DNA from: CBDCYS01 sp965226245
GTDB lineage: Bacteria > Acidobacteriota > Terriglobia > Bryobacterales > UBA6623
Length of the DNA: 64,000 nucleotides
Direction: 5' to 3'
Assembly (NCBI GenBank): GCA_965226245.1
Contig: CBDDCL010000015.1
Coordinates: 1,860,001 to 1,924,000 of the forward strand
In this document: in pieces, positions 38,987 through 49,560 of the stretch
How positions within the stretch are numbered: the first letter of the stretch is position 1
How the letters are laid out: every line of letters begins with the position of its first letter
Position numbers and translations under genes: made by a program
Notes under the pieces: model-generated
What the model was told of the DNA's origin: nothing
Seen by the model: only the letters and a program-made list of their open reading frames with translations
Databases searched by the model: none

Positions 38987-39095
38987 GGCTGGACTCCGAT
39001 ACGATGGGTGGGGTGGACAGCGATCATCATAGGCCTTTGTACCGGCGCTTTCAACCGGATCGGGCAGGCCTACTTTCCGCCGCGGGGGTTTGCTG

Positions 39096-39857
39096 GTGAG
39101 GCCGGACCGGCTTACCGGCATCAACGCGGTTTCAGAAGCGCTGCGTTCCGGCCGCCATTTGGAGCGCGTGCTCGTGGTTCGCGGCGGGAAAAACCCGCGC
39201 TTGCAGGCGATTATCGACGCCTGCCGGCAGGCGGGAGTGCCGGTGCGCTTCGAACCCCGCGGCGCGCTCGACCGTTTCGTCGGCGGCAAGAACCACCAAG
39301 GCGTCGCGGCGATCAGCTCGGCGGCGACCTATGCGAGGCTGAACGAAGTCCTTGAGAAACTTGAAAAACCGGGACTGATCGTTGTGCTCGACGGAGTGGA
39401 AGATCCCCACAACTTGGGGGCCATCCTTCGCTCGGCCCATGCCGCCGGAGCCGACGCCGTAGTCGTCCCCGAACGGCGGTCCGCCCCGCTGAGTGAAGCG
39501 GTTGCCAAAGCCTCGGCGGGCGCAATCGAGCATCTGCCCGTTTGCCGCGTCAAGAACTTGAGCCGAGCCTTGACACAGCTCAAGGACGCCGGCTTCTGGG
39601 TCTATGGTCTTGACGAGAGGGCCAAGCAGCTTTACGGCCGGGGCGATTACAGGCAGCATACGGCCCTGGTCCTGGGAGGGGAAGGGAAGGGGCTGCATCG
39701 GCTGACCGCCGAGCGCTGTGACGCCCTAGTAAGGATACCCGTCGCCGGCCGCATTGCCTCGCTGAACGTTTCCGTCGCCGCCGGGGTTGTGCTTTTTGAG
39801 GCGGTGCGGCAAAGGCAGGAAGAGCGCGGCGCCGGCAAGGGGAGAACCAAGTCTTAA
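39096..39857 (+). CDS. rlmB: SpoU/TrmH-family RNA 2'-O-methyltransferase (RlmB-like)
   Basis: About 253 residues from GTG 39096 (TTG 39090 possible). The N-terminal substrate-binding domain starts LTGINAVSEALRSGR and has FVGGKNHQGVAAI, the RlmB pattern. The SPOUT catalytic domain carries the three knot motifs: LDGVEDPHNLGAILRSA, LVLGGEGKGLHR and VRIPVAGRIASLNVSVAAGV. RlmB methylates G2251 of 23S rRNA in E. coli. TrmH relatives share the catalytic motifs, but the N-terminal domain favours RlmB. Divergent from the RraA-like gene. Confidence 0.88.
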   Translation: MRPDRLTGINAVSEALRSGRHLERVLVVRGGKNPRLQAIIDACRQAGVPVRFEPRGALDRFVGGKNHQGVAAISSAATYARLNEVLEKLEKPGLIVVLDGVEDPHNLGAILRSAHAAGADAVVVPERRSAPLSEAVAKASAGAIEHLPVCRVKNLSRALTQLKDAGFWVYGLDERAKQLYGRGDYRQHTALVLGGEGKGLHRLTAERCDALVRIPVAGRIASLNVSVAAGVVLFEAVRQRQEERGAGKGRTKS

Positions 39858-40524
39858 ACCGGCCCTAACTGCTACAATGAGAACGGTGGAAACAAGCTAA
39901 GGTGGCGGCAAGCGATGTGGCGACAAGCGATGTGGCGCACGTCTCCAGACGTGCCGTGTCGCCATTCCTGGCGACATGTCTTAGTGGCATGGTCTTACTG
40001 GGATAGTCTTGCGTGGCAGTGGCCGTCCACCCGAATGTGCCGCCAATCCGCCCGCCTTGGCGAGCGACAAGAATACCTCAAATCCGCAAGAAAACCTGTC
40101 GCTTTGCCAGGGATCCTGCCACGGTCCCGCCGTCGGCTGTAATCCGAGTCACTGAAAACAAAAACATTATCGGTTGACACCATGACGAGGCGTCGAAAAT
40201 AGCCCAGATCCTGCCATTTTGTGCCATTCTCTGCCATTTCCGCACATTTTGTAAAGAAACTTTATAAAAACTTACACCTCACGCTGCAACCTCTTTGTTT
40301 CCATCACTTCGCCAGGCCGTTGCCACTGACATCCTGGCCTGCCGCTTTGACGCCAACGCCGTGGCGGGCAGAGATGCCTGTCCAATTCATCTTGAGAATG
40401 TAGAAACTCTAGGCCTTTGCCGCGTTAACGCCGCGGTTGTTGAATCCTTGCCAAGCACTGCAGAAAACTTCAGGTGGCCGGACAGAGGCGTGGACGGAAG
40501 TCCACCGCTTGGGGCAGACGCCTC
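39858..40524. repeat. Gene-free spacer with repeat families G, D and H
   Basis: 39955-39977 holds GTGTCGCCATTCCTGGCGACA, a hairpin whose block recurs at 41328-41350 and, altered, at 61446-61466. 40140-40290 is the AT-rich family D block also seen at 12060. 40465-40505 (AGGTGGCCGGACAGAGGCGTGG) recurs inverted at 54413-54465. No gene is supported. Confidence 0.65.
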
Positions 40525-41268
40525 CTACTCGTCCAGGCGCAGCAGCCAGCGCAGTGAGTTGCGGATAAGCCGCTGTGTCATTCGATGGCCGAGCCGTTCC
40601 GGCGTGTGTCCCGGCGAGAGGTAGACGAAGCGGCCCTTGCCTGGCTCGCGCCACCAACCGGCCGGCGCGGCTTTATTGTCGCGTGCGATGTTTCGCAGCA
40701 GCAGATGCTGGCGGTCCAAGTAGTATTTGCTGGTGTGCTGCTCGTCGAAGATCTCGTAGTCTTCGACGCCTTGGGTGATCGGGTGTTTCTTGTCCTCGAC
40801 CCGCACCGTGAAAGTCGCCGGCGGCGGGTGGCCGCCGTAGTCTCCTCCGAACAGCTTGTAATAGAGCCCGCCGGGCGGATAAATCCCGTGCGAGTTGTGC
40901 ATGGCCAGGAAAGCGCCGCCGTTGTGGACGAAGTCCCAGACCGCTTGCTGCTGGCCCTCGGTCATCCATTTGACGTGAGGCTGGTCGAAGCCGCTGGGCC
41001 AGATCATGCCGTCTTTGTAGATGACCAGTAAGTCGAAAGCTTTCAATGCCTCGGCGGTCAGCGCCTTGTCGTTCTCGATGAAGACAACCGGGATGTTTTC
41101 GCGCAAGAAAGCCGGCGCCATGCCGTCGCGGATATGGACCGGGCTGTGGTAGCGGTCGCCAATCAGGGCCAGCGCACGCGGCCGGGCAGCGGATTGATAA
41201 ACAGCAGACGTGTTCTGGGCGGGCAGAACGGCGGCCGCGAGAAGAAACAACGATGCCAGGCGACGCAT
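40525..41268 (-). CDS. Exported ThuA-domain protein
   Basis: 247 residues from ATG 41268. Signal peptide MRRLASLFLLAAAVLPAQ. The ThuA fold (glutamine-amidotransferase-like) shows RALALIGDRYHSPVHIRDG, FDLLVIYKDGMIWPSG, NGGAFLAMHNSHGIYPPGG, HPITQGVEDYEIFDEQH and GKGRFVYLSPGHTPE. These proteins are linked to sugar metabolism in acidobacteria and planctomycetes but have no firmly assigned reaction. It follows the symporter gene on the same strand with a 146-base gap that holds a family G hairpin. Confidence 0.85.
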   Translation of the reverse strand: MRRLASLFLLAAAVLPAQNTSAVYQSAARPRALALIGDRYHSPVHIRDGMAPAFLRENIPVVFIENDKALTAEALKAFDLLVIYKDGMIWPSGFDQPHVKWMTEGQQQAVWDFVHNGGAFLAMHNSHGIYPPGGLYYKLFGGDYGGHPPPATFTVRVEDKKHPITQGVEDYEIFDEQHTSKYYLDRQHLLLRNIARDNKAAPAGWWREPGKGRFVYLSPGHTPERLGHRMTQRLIRNSLRWLLRLDE

Positions 41269-41414
41269 ATATTGCTCCTCGGTCGATGAACCTCCGAGAT
41301 TGTAGCAGAGGCGGATGCGCAAGAATGATGTCGCCAGGAATGGCGACACGGCACGCAAGAATGCGCGCGCCACGTCGGGAGCCGCGGCCGTGGCGGGCAA
41401 AGCGGGTTCCGGGC

Positions 41415-42896
41415 TTACACTTCCATGGCGGCTTTGACGTCGGGCGCAAGCTGCTCTTCGCTGCGTTCTCCGGCGAACCACGAAACACCGACGAAGACCG
41501 CGATGGACACAAGCAACGAAAAACAACCGACCGCCATTCCGTGGGGCAATACGTAAATGCCATGCCGCGCGGATAGCTCCAGGGCGAAGTTCAGCACAAT
41601 GCTGATTCCAATGGAGAGAACACACGCCGAGGCGGTAGCGCGTTTCCAATTCAGCCCGATCGCGACACTGGGTACGATCGCCGCGGCGAAAGTCCCCCAA
41701 CCGAATGTGCCCAGCAGCGCGATGAGGTTCTCCATGTATAGGGCGAACAGCGCCGAAGCCACCAGCAGCACCGCAGTAGCCACACGGGTCCACAAGAGCT
41801 GGTTGGCAATCGGCCGCCCGCGCCAAGCGATCGGAATATCGCGTACCATCGCCGCCGCCCCGATGTTGAGAAAGCTGTCGGAGGTGGACATGATCGCCGC
41901 CAGCAACCCGGCGAATACCATGCCGGCAAGCAGCTCCGGAGTGTAATTGAGAAGAAAAACCGGAGCGGCAAGGTCAGGCGAGTCCAGCGGCCCTTGAATG
42001 CCGCCGGCCACCAGAGCGCGCATCGAGAACCCGACGCTCATCCAAAGCAAGCTCAGCACCGCGTAACAGCAGCCCGCCAGCAGGGCTCCCCACCTCAACT
42101 CGCGAATGTCACGCAACATGAGAAACTTCGTGATCGCGTGTGGCTGCCCCACGGCTCCGATGACAAACAGCATGTACCAGCTCAGCGCCGTCATCGCGCC
42201 GCGCGTTCCCCAGGGCCCGATGAACTCAGGATCCATCTCCCAAAGAGTCGTGCTGATCTGGGACATGCCCCCGCCCGCCTCGAGCGAGTAATAGAGAACC
42301 GCCAGCGCGGAGACCATCATCAGTAGTCCCTGAAACAGGTCCGTGTAGACACTGGCCAGGATTCCTCCGGCAACGCTGTAGAAGGCCAGCACGCTCAGGC
42401 CGATCATCAACGCCAGCGGGAGCGTCACTCCGAACACGGCGACCAGCACCATTCCGATCGCCAGCACCTGGGTCCCCAAGTACCCCAGCACGCCCAGCAG
42501 AATCGCGATCGCCATCATCAGCCGCGGCCAGCGTCCTCCATAGCGCGCTTCGACCGCGTCGGGAAGTGTCAGTATTTCTCGGACCTCGGAGAGCAATCGC
42601 AGCCGCTTTCCCACCAAGATCCAAGAGAGAGCGAAGCCAAAGGTCGACGGGAAGGTCATCCAAAGCGAGCTGGAGCCCGACTCGAACACCAGGCCCGGCC
42701 CCCCGACAAACCCGAAACCGCTCATGATGCTGGACATGGCGGCGATGACGACGACGAAGGGGCCGAGCGTCCTGCCGGCGACGAGATAATCGGCGATGGT
42801 GTGCGTTCTCTTCATCGCCCAAACGCCGACCAGCAAACAGGCGGCGAGATACACCAGCACACAGGCTATGATCGTCGGGGATTGCGAGACAGGCAT
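41415..42896 (-). CDS. Sodium:solute symporter (SSS family)
   Basis: 493 residues from ATG 42896, with 13 or so transmembrane segments. Family landmarks: the first segment is followed by RTHTIADYLVAGRTLGPF, then AAMSSIMSGFGFVGGPG, GVLGYLGTQVLAIGMV, YSVAGGILASVYTDLFQG, and ALLAAIMSTSDSFLNIG-like residues near the C-terminus (the sodium-site SxxS region). Substrate unknown. The start overlaps the stop of the small membrane gene 42896-43318 by one base, so they are translationally coupled and may form one transporter unit. Confidence 0.92.
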   Translation of the reverse strand: MPVSQSPTIIACVLVYLAACLLVGVWAMKRTHTIADYLVAGRTLGPFVVVIAAMSSIMSGFGFVGGPGLVFESGSSSLWMTFPSTFGFALSWILVGKRLRLLSEVREILTLPDAVEARYGGRWPRLMMAIAILLGVLGYLGTQVLAIGMVLVAVFGVTLPLALMIGLSVLAFYSVAGGILASVYTDLFQGLLMMVSALAVLYYSLEAGGGMSQISTTLWEMDPEFIGPWGTRGAMTALSWYMLFVIGAVGQPHAITKFLMLRDIRELRWGALLAGCCYAVLSLLWMSVGFSMRALVAGGIQGPLDSPDLAAPVFLLNYTPELLAGMVFAGLLAAIMSTSDSFLNIGAAAMVRDIPIAWRGRPIANQLLWTRVATAVLLVASALFALYMENLIALLGTFGWGTFAAAIVPSVAIGLNWKRATASACVLSIGISIVLNFALELSARHGIYVLPHGMAVGCFSLLVSIAVFVGVSWFAGERSEEQLAPDVKAAMEV

Positions 42897-43318
42897 TAGC
42901 GGCCGGGCTCCGAACGTCCAAACTTGCGGAGAAACGCGCGCAGTTTTTCCTCGGGCAAAATGGACCGCTGAAACACCAGCCCGTAGAGCAAACCGGCCAT
43001 GACGCCGACCGGCCAAATCCCGAACACGAGAACGGCCGTGGCGGCGGGGAAGCCCAGAATGAGCCGCGGTTCGCCGCTAGGGTTATCGAGCCCCGCAAGC
43101 AGCAGCAACAGAGCCGAGTAAACAAGGAAGATGCCAATGATGGCGGCCAGAATTGGCGGGCGGCGGTATTCAGGCCCGAAACCGATGGCCATCGCGAGAG
43201 CCATCATCAGCCATGTCAAGATTCCGAACAGAAGCCATTGATTGAGGAACGCGAGGGCGATGGCGGCCAACCCAACCAGTCCAAAGACGCCGACGACAGC
43301 CTTACTCTCGCTTTTCAT
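42896..43318 (-). CDS. Small membrane protein partner of the symporter
   Basis: 140 residues with four predicted transmembrane helices (VVGVFGLVGLAAIALAFL; LFGILTWLMMALAMAIGF; ILAAIIGIFLVYSALLLLLA; AATAVLVFGIWPVGVMAGLL) and a basic cytoplasmic tail, LRAFLRKFGRSEPGR. Coupled to the symporter gene (TAATG overlap). Several SSS transporters have small membrane partners of similar kind. I do not assign a named family. Confidence 0.7.
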   Translation of the reverse strand: MKSESKAVVGVFGLVGLAAIALAFLNQWLLFGILTWLMMALAMAIGFGPEYRRPPILAAIIGIFLVYSALLLLLAGLDNPSGEPRLILGFPAATAVLVFGIWPVGVMAGLLYGLVFQRSILPEEKLRAFLRKFGRSEPGR

Positions 43319-43331
43319 AGGCGCGATCGGC

Positions 43332-44300
43332 TCAGCTTGCTTCCCAGACGAATGCGTTGAACTTTCGAATGGTGCGGAAGCCGGCCCGTTCGTATAAGTT
43401 GATGGCTCCCTGGTTCGCGCCCGTGACGGTGAGGCTCACTCCTTCGCACCCATGGTTGCGGAACGACCCGATAGACCGCCGCAGCAGCTCATAGCCGATC
43501 CCCTGCCCGCTCAGGTGCGGAGCGACGCAGAGTTGGGTGATGTGACCGACGTTATCTTTGACGAGACTCCCGAGGCAGACCCCGCATAGCTCACCGGAGG
43601 CTGGATAGCTGGCCACCAGAGCGGCGCGGCGGAAAAAGAGGCCGCAGCCGGGATGCTGCGAGGTGTTGTAAAGGAACCGCCGGGCGCCGGAAAAGCTTCG
43701 ATACTGATCATTGATGCGGCTGTCGATGTGGTTGTTGTACGCCCTGGCGATGAGGTGGGCGGCGCCTTCGAGATGGTGATCCGACCAAGGCAGGTATTGC
43801 AGATCGGGCAGCGTGAGCCGGGGCTCGAGAGATTGGGCGACATCCAGCCAGAACATGAAATTCCGCTCGAATACTTGCAATCGGCGGCCGTAGATGATCT
43901 CATCCGCCGGATGAAACGACAGCGTCAGCAACTGCCCCTCGATGCGGCGCACGCCCGGACACATCACCGCCGACTTGACAATGCTGTGGAACAGGAAACG
44001 CTCGGCCTCCTCGGAACGATGCTCGCCGGAGATGAAAAGGTCGCCGATGAGCGCTTTGCGGTCTTCTTGAATGTAGAAGCTATATCCGATCGGCCGTCCG
44101 TGCTTCATCAGTGCGTAACCGTAGAGGTTTCGCATATCGACGTAGCGTTGGATGAGGTCTCTTGAGGGCCTGAAGTCCCAGTGAAACTCCTTGTCCCAGC
44201 GAGCGGACTGCTCTTGGAGCAAACTAGCCAGGTCGCTGCCTCGAAACAGACGCAAGTCTTCCACTTCGAGATCATGAGGGTGAACTGGCGAAGCAGCCAT
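43332..44300 (-). CDS. GNAT-family N-acetyltransferase, two-domain
   Basis: 322 residues from ATG 44300 (28 codons upstream are open but poor). The C-terminal GNAT domain has the acetyl-CoA loop in THITQLCVAPHLSGQGIGYELL-like sequence (VAPHLSGQGIGYELL) and LTVTGANQGAINLYERAGFR. The N-terminal half (YGYALMKHGRPIGYSFYIQED, ALIGDLFISGEHRSEEAERFL) looks like a second, degenerate GNAT fold. Substrate unknown. It ends 13 bases before the symporter partner gene, so it may head a three-gene operon. Confidence 0.85.
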   Translation of the reverse strand: MAASPVHPHDLEVEDLRLFRGSDLASLLQEQSARWDKEFHWDFRPSRDLIQRYVDMRNLYGYALMKHGRPIGYSFYIQEDRKALIGDLFISGEHRSEEAERFLFHSIVKSAVMCPGVRRIEGQLLTLSFHPADEIIYGRRLQVFERNFMFWLDVAQSLEPRLTLPDLQYLPWSDHHLEGAAHLIARAYNNHIDSRINDQYRSFSGARRFLYNTSQHPGCGLFFRRAALVASYPASGELCGVCLGSLVKDNVGHITQLCVAPHLSGQGIGYELLRRSIGSFRNHGCEGVSLTVTGANQGAINLYERAGFRTIRKFNAFVWEAS

Positions 44301-44751
44301 CCAGCAGATTATAACGTCTGAAGGTCGGGCCGGGCGTGAGTAATCGCAGCGCCGAAAAAACAGCTTCGTGGTGCGCCTCTGCACTTCAGGACGGTCGGCG
44401 GCCGCCGGCGCTCACTTGTTCTTCGGTTTCGCCGCGGCGGGTGAGCGGAGTTGCCGCCCCGGAGGGTTCCCTTTTAGAATACAGCCCGCGCTTCACGGAG
44501 TCAGGGTTTTCATCTCGATAGGGGGCATGCATCGCAGTTCAAGGGCTCGCCGGGCAGCTCCACCGCCGCGTTCGGGAACAACAGCCCGACTTCCGCCTCG
44601 CAACGCTTTGGCCCTTTAACTTCTGCGTCGCGGCAGTTTTGGCAGGCTAGAATCGCACTAGCGGAAGACCGAAAACTGGAAATTCATCCTAAGGTCTTAT
44701 TCCCACTGCGAGGCTTTCTTTTCGCAACAAGTTCTAGGGGTTCCTCCTTCG

Positions 44752-44779
44752 TTGCACATGTCCTCGACTCGCCTATAAT
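44752..44779 (+). promoter_or_regulatory. Likely sigma-70 promoter for the thiS-merR region
   Basis: TTGCAC (44752-44757) and a perfect TATAAT (44774-44779) are separated by 16 bases, 67 bases before the thiS-like start. I see no TPP riboswitch pattern between the promoter and the gene. The remainder of 44301-44751 holds no supported gene. Confidence 0.6.
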
Positions 44780-44845
44780 GGAGTAGCGGGCCCTTACTCC
44801 GGTTGGAGTTTACGCACAGTGCGGCTGCAGCACCCCAAAAATTCC

Positions 44846-45049
44846 ATGGCGCTCATCAAGCTCAATGGTGAGGAATTCCAAGTTGGTGCCGGTACCACGG
44901 TATCGTCGCTGCTGGAGCAGCTTGAACTGAAGAGCGACCGTGTGGCGGTCGAGCTGGATCGCTCGATTGTTCCTCGCGGCAGTTGGGCGGCGACCAAGAT
45001 CGCGGGTGGCGCCAGCGTGGAGGTTGTGCAATTTGTGGGCGGAGGGTAA
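44846..45049 (+). CDS. thiS: ThiS-like sulfur carrier protein
   Basis: 67 residues from ATG 44846, ending in VVQFVGGG; the C-terminal Gly-Gly that is adenylated and thiocarboxylated is present. The ubiquitin-like fold is seen in ALIKLNGEEFQVGAGTTVS, LLEQLELKSDRVAVELD and VPRGSWAATKIAGGASVE. ThiS delivers sulfur to the thiazole of thiamine. The usual partners thiG, thiF or thiE are not adjacent, so another sulfur-transfer role cannot be excluded. Confidence 0.85.
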   Translation: MALIKLNGEEFQVGAGTTVSSLLEQLELKSDRVAVELDRSIVPRGSWAATKIAGGASVEVVQFVGGG

Positions 45050-45148
45050 GCAGCTTTTGTTTCAGTTAGATGTAGGCGGCTATCCAGACCACTTCCAGTT
45101 GTCGTACAATCGCAGAGTTCTCGTACTCCTGCGCCGACCGGATTAACG

Positions 45149-45667
45149 ATGTTGAAAAAAGAGAAAACCCGCACTCCTGACAGCCAACCCCCCGCCGAAA
45201 CGTTCAGCAGCCAGGACGTGACCCGAATTACAGGGGTCAGCCTGCGACAGCTTCAGTGGTGGGATGAGCAAGGTGTCGTGAGTCCGATTCAGCGCGGGCA
45301 CAAGCGCCTCTACCAGCTTCACGAGGTGGTGGAAGTCTCGCTCATCAGCGAGCTGCGCCGCAAAGGTATCTCCCTTCGCAAGATTCGGCTCGTGCTGAGG
45401 TATTTGAATAAGGAATTGGGGAACGGCCTCCTAGATTCCCTGCGGAACGGACGTGAGAGTCACCTGCTCACTGACGGCAAGAACGTGTATATCGAGAATG
45501 ATCACAGCCAGATCGTCAACATCCTCAGCAACGCGAATCAACCCATGATTTCCGTCTGCATGTCGGATCAGATCAAGCGCCTCTCGGCGGCGGCGGCGCC
45601 CTTGAAGAAGACGGTCAAATCCGAAACTCGCTCCGCGGCGCAAGCCCGAGCAACGCGCGCTTCCTAG
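45149..45667 (+). CDS. MerR-family transcriptional regulator
   Basis: 172 residues. The N-terminal winged helix is VTRITGVSLRQLQWWDEQGV followed by VSPIQRGHKRLYQLHEVVEVSLI, the MerR/HTH_17-like DNA-binding domain. RKGISLRKIRLVLRYLNKE follows as the coiled dimerisation helix. The C-terminal part has no Cys metal-binding site, so metal sensing is unlikely. It precedes lolA by about 140 bases and may belong to the same transcript or control the pilus cluster; no target site was identified. Confidence 0.85.
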   Translation: MLKKEKTRTPDSQPPAETFSSQDVTRITGVSLRQLQWWDEQGVVSPIQRGHKRLYQLHEVVEVSLISELRRKGISLRKIRLVLRYLNKELGNGLLDSLRNGRESHLLTDGKNVYIENDHSQIVNILSNANQPMISVCMSDQIKRLSAAAAPLKKTVKSETRSAAQARATRAS

Positions 45668-45810
45668 TACTTGAGATTCTCCGTCTCGGTTGGCGTCCCC
45701 GTGCCGTGTATGCGATCGGTTGCCTCCCTGGCAGCGGTATCGGTTTGGGGCGGGGGGATCTGGTTGAACTTCCTATCAACGCTCCGCTTGGTTGCCGCGT
45801 CATAAATTAT

Positions 45811-46485
45811 GTGGTTCTGCGGCTGAGCGGCGGCGTACTCGCGTTGCTGATTGCGCCAGCCCTGCTGGGGCCGGTGCTCCCTGCCGAGCCGGCTAAGCTG
45901 GGCACGGTTGTTTCGCGCATCGAGCGCCGCTATAACAGCTTGGCCACGCTCAAAATACGCTTCCAGCAAACGATGCGATTCGTGGCGCGGCCGCCGTTAA
46001 CCGAAGAAGGGACGCTCTATCTGCTGCGGCCCTCGAAAATGCGCTGGGACTATACGCGGCCCGCGGGCAAGCTGCTGGTTGGCGACGGAGAAATGCTACA
46101 CATGTATAACCCCAGGGCAAATCAGGTTCGTCAGGTCAAGCCGTCGGAGACGGGTGATCTGCGGGCTCCTTTGTCGTTCTTGCTGGGGCGGCTCCGCCTG
46201 CGCCGTCAGTTCGATAATCTCCGGCTCTCGGACGCCGGCGATCAAACGGTACTGATCGCGGATGGCCGCAGCGGCAAGGAAGCCTACACTCACGTGGAAT
46301 TCCGCTACGACCCAGAGGACTACCGTCTTCTCGGTTTGAAGGTCTTCGGGCAGGATGAGTCGGTGACAATCTTTCGTTTCGAGGATGAGCAAGTCAACGC
46401 GGCGCTCGACCCGGCCCTGTTCGTTTTTCAGCCTCCCGAGGGAGCGGACTCCATCGACGGCGGGTGGCGGAAAGGGGATCGCTGA
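45811..46485 (+). CDS. lolA: LolA-like outer-membrane lipoprotein carrier
   Basis: About 224 residues from GTG 45811, which gives a clean signal peptide (VLALLIAPALLGPVLPA); GTG 45706 would add 35 poorly fitting residues. The LolA fold starts IERRYNSLATLKIRFQQT and has EEGTLYLLRPSKMRWDY and GKLLVGDGEMLHMYNP, the hydrophobic half-barrel that carries lipoproteins across the periplasm. It overlaps the pilC start by one base (TGATG), a coupling to the pilus cluster that is worth noting. Confidence 0.88.
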   Translation: MVLRLSGGVLALLIAPALLGPVLPAEPAKLGTVVSRIERRYNSLATLKIRFQQTMRFVARPPLTEEGTLYLLRPSKMRWDYTRPAGKLLVGDGEMLHMYNPRANQVRQVKPSETGDLRAPLSFLLGRLRLRRQFDNLRLSDAGDQTVLIADGRSGKEAYTHVEFRYDPEDYRLLGLKVFGQDESVTIFRFEDEQVNAALDPALFVFQPPEGADSIDGGWRKGDR

Positions 46486-47699
46486 TGGCCAGGTTCGTGG
46501 GCAAATACGCTGACGCCCAGGGCAGTGTTCAGCAGCAGGTCGAAACGGCTGAGACGGAAGAAGAACTGCGGCGGCGCTACTCGGAAAAAGGGTTCTTGGT
46601 CTATTCCGTCAAGGCTCACCGTTCCCTGACCGATTTGAAACTCGAGGGCATTCAGCGGCGAGGGCGGCGCTTGAACCTCGAGCAGTTTGTCATCTTCAAC
46701 CAGCAGTTCGTCACTCTGACGCGCGCTGGACTGCCAATCCTCAAATCGCTCGAATTGCTGGGCCAAAACACCAAGAATCCCGGCCTCGCCGAGCACCTGG
46801 AGGCTGTCCGCGCGCAGGTTCAGACCGGGACAACGCTTTCGGAGGCATTTCGCTCCCGAGGAGCGTTCCCGCTGATTTACACGACGTCGCTCATGGCCGG
46901 AGAAAGGAGCGGAAGCTTAGCCGAGGTGATTGACCGCTATGTGCAGTACCAGAAACTGTCGCTCTCGGTTCGCAAGAAAATAATGGTTTCTCTGATCTAT
47001 CCCTGCGTGCTGGTCACCCTGGTCGTCGTGCTCGTTACTTTTCTGATTACGTTCGTTGTCCCGGAGTTCGGAAACTTGTACAGCAGCATGGGGGCGGAGC
47101 TGCCCTACATGACCCAGTTGCTGGTGGCGATCGGCGTCACGATGAGTGAGCATTTCTTGCTGATCAGCCTTGCCGGGACCGCACTGCTTGTGTTGCTGGT
47201 CGTCTGGGCCCGTTCGGAAACGGTTCGCAATTCGCTGGACCGGTTCAAACTGAAGGTGCCGTTCTTCGGCCAAATCTGGATCAAGTATCAGGTTTCGCAG
47301 CTCTCTCGTCTCCTGAGCACTCTTCTTGCGGGAGGGATTCCGCTCATGGACGCGCTCGAAACGACTGGCCAGTCGATCGGATCCCGCTTGCTGCGGGAAG
47401 CGATGGCCGGAGCCCGGCAAATGGTGAAGGAAGGACAATCCCTGTCAAAGGGGATGATCGCCGCCGGTATTTTCCCATCGCTGGCTATCGAGATGATCCA
47501 CGTAGGCGAGTCCACCGGCTCTTTGCCGGCGATGTTGAACTCTGTCGCGGAGTTCTTCGATGACGATGTCAGCACGAACATGGCTGCGGTGATGTCGCTG
47601 ATCGAGCCGGCGATCATGATCTTCATGGGAATCTTCGTGGCGTTCGTGCTGATCTCTCTCTATTTGCCCATCTTCAGTCTGGCGGAGAGAATCGGATGA
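46485..47699 (+). CDS. pilC: Type IV pilus/type II secretion inner-membrane platform protein
   Basis: 404 residues from ATG 46485. Two GspF/PilC domains in tandem: the first includes FVIFNQQFVTLTRAGLPILK and SLELLGQNTKNPGLA; the second includes QLSRLLSTLLAGGIPLMDALE. Three hydrophobic helices (about 175-200, 225-245, 375-400) fit the family's membrane topology. It is the platform on which the PilB ATPase assembles pilin. The reading frame is coupled to lolA upstream. Confidence 0.93.
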   Translation: MARFVGKYADAQGSVQQQVETAETEEELRRRYSEKGFLVYSVKAHRSLTDLKLEGIQRRGRRLNLEQFVIFNQQFVTLTRAGLPILKSLELLGQNTKNPGLAEHLEAVRAQVQTGTTLSEAFRSRGAFPLIYTTSLMAGERSGSLAEVIDRYVQYQKLSLSVRKKIMVSLIYPCVLVTLVVVLVTFLITFVVPEFGNLYSSMGAELPYMTQLLVAIGVTMSEHFLLISLAGTALLVLLVVWARSETVRNSLDRFKLKVPFFGQIWIKYQVSQLSRLLSTLLAGGIPLMDALETTGQSIGSRLLREAMAGARQMVKEGQSLSKGMIAAGIFPSLAIEMIHVGESTGSLPAMLNSVAEFFDDDVSTNMAAVMSLIEPAIMIFMGIFVAFVLISLYLPIFSLAERIG

Positions 47700-47728
47700 G
47701 GAACGCTGCGCCGTCGTCGGGCCGTCCA

Positions 47729-47782
47729 ACAGCCCGTGGTGGAAGTCCGAGGACGCGAAAAAAGGGGACAGGGGCTGCTAGC
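47729..47782 (+). repeat. Hairpin repeat family B, internally deleted copy
   Basis: It begins ACAGCCCGTGGTGGAAGTCC and keeps ~40 bases of the left arm of the element at 17188, including GAAAAAAGGGGACAG. It then jumps straight to the right end, GGGCTGCTAG. It lies between pilC and pilB. Confidence 0.7.
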
Positions 47783-47839
47783 TAGGCCACGGCGCCAAGT
47801 CATCGGCTCAACGGATCAACGGCTCAACGTAGGAAAAAC

Positions 47840-49459
<1,620 letters not shown>

Positions 49460-49560
49460 GGATAAATAGGCAACCGTGAACCTTAATGGCCATGGGGGCA
49501 AGACATGCCCATGGAAAGCGGCTCAACGGCTCAACGGATGAACAGCTCAACGGACAAACC

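Noticed and set aside
38987..39289. Longer start for the RraA-like gene
   Set aside because: It overlaps the opposite-strand methylase gene and would bury the signal peptide.
41269..41826. Longer start for the ThuA gene
   Set aside because: It runs antisense inside the symporter gene region; the signal peptide starts at 41268.
44620..44845. TPP riboswitch before thiS
   Set aside because: I could not find the conserved CUGAGA and ACYUGA-type blocks; only a promoter is visible.
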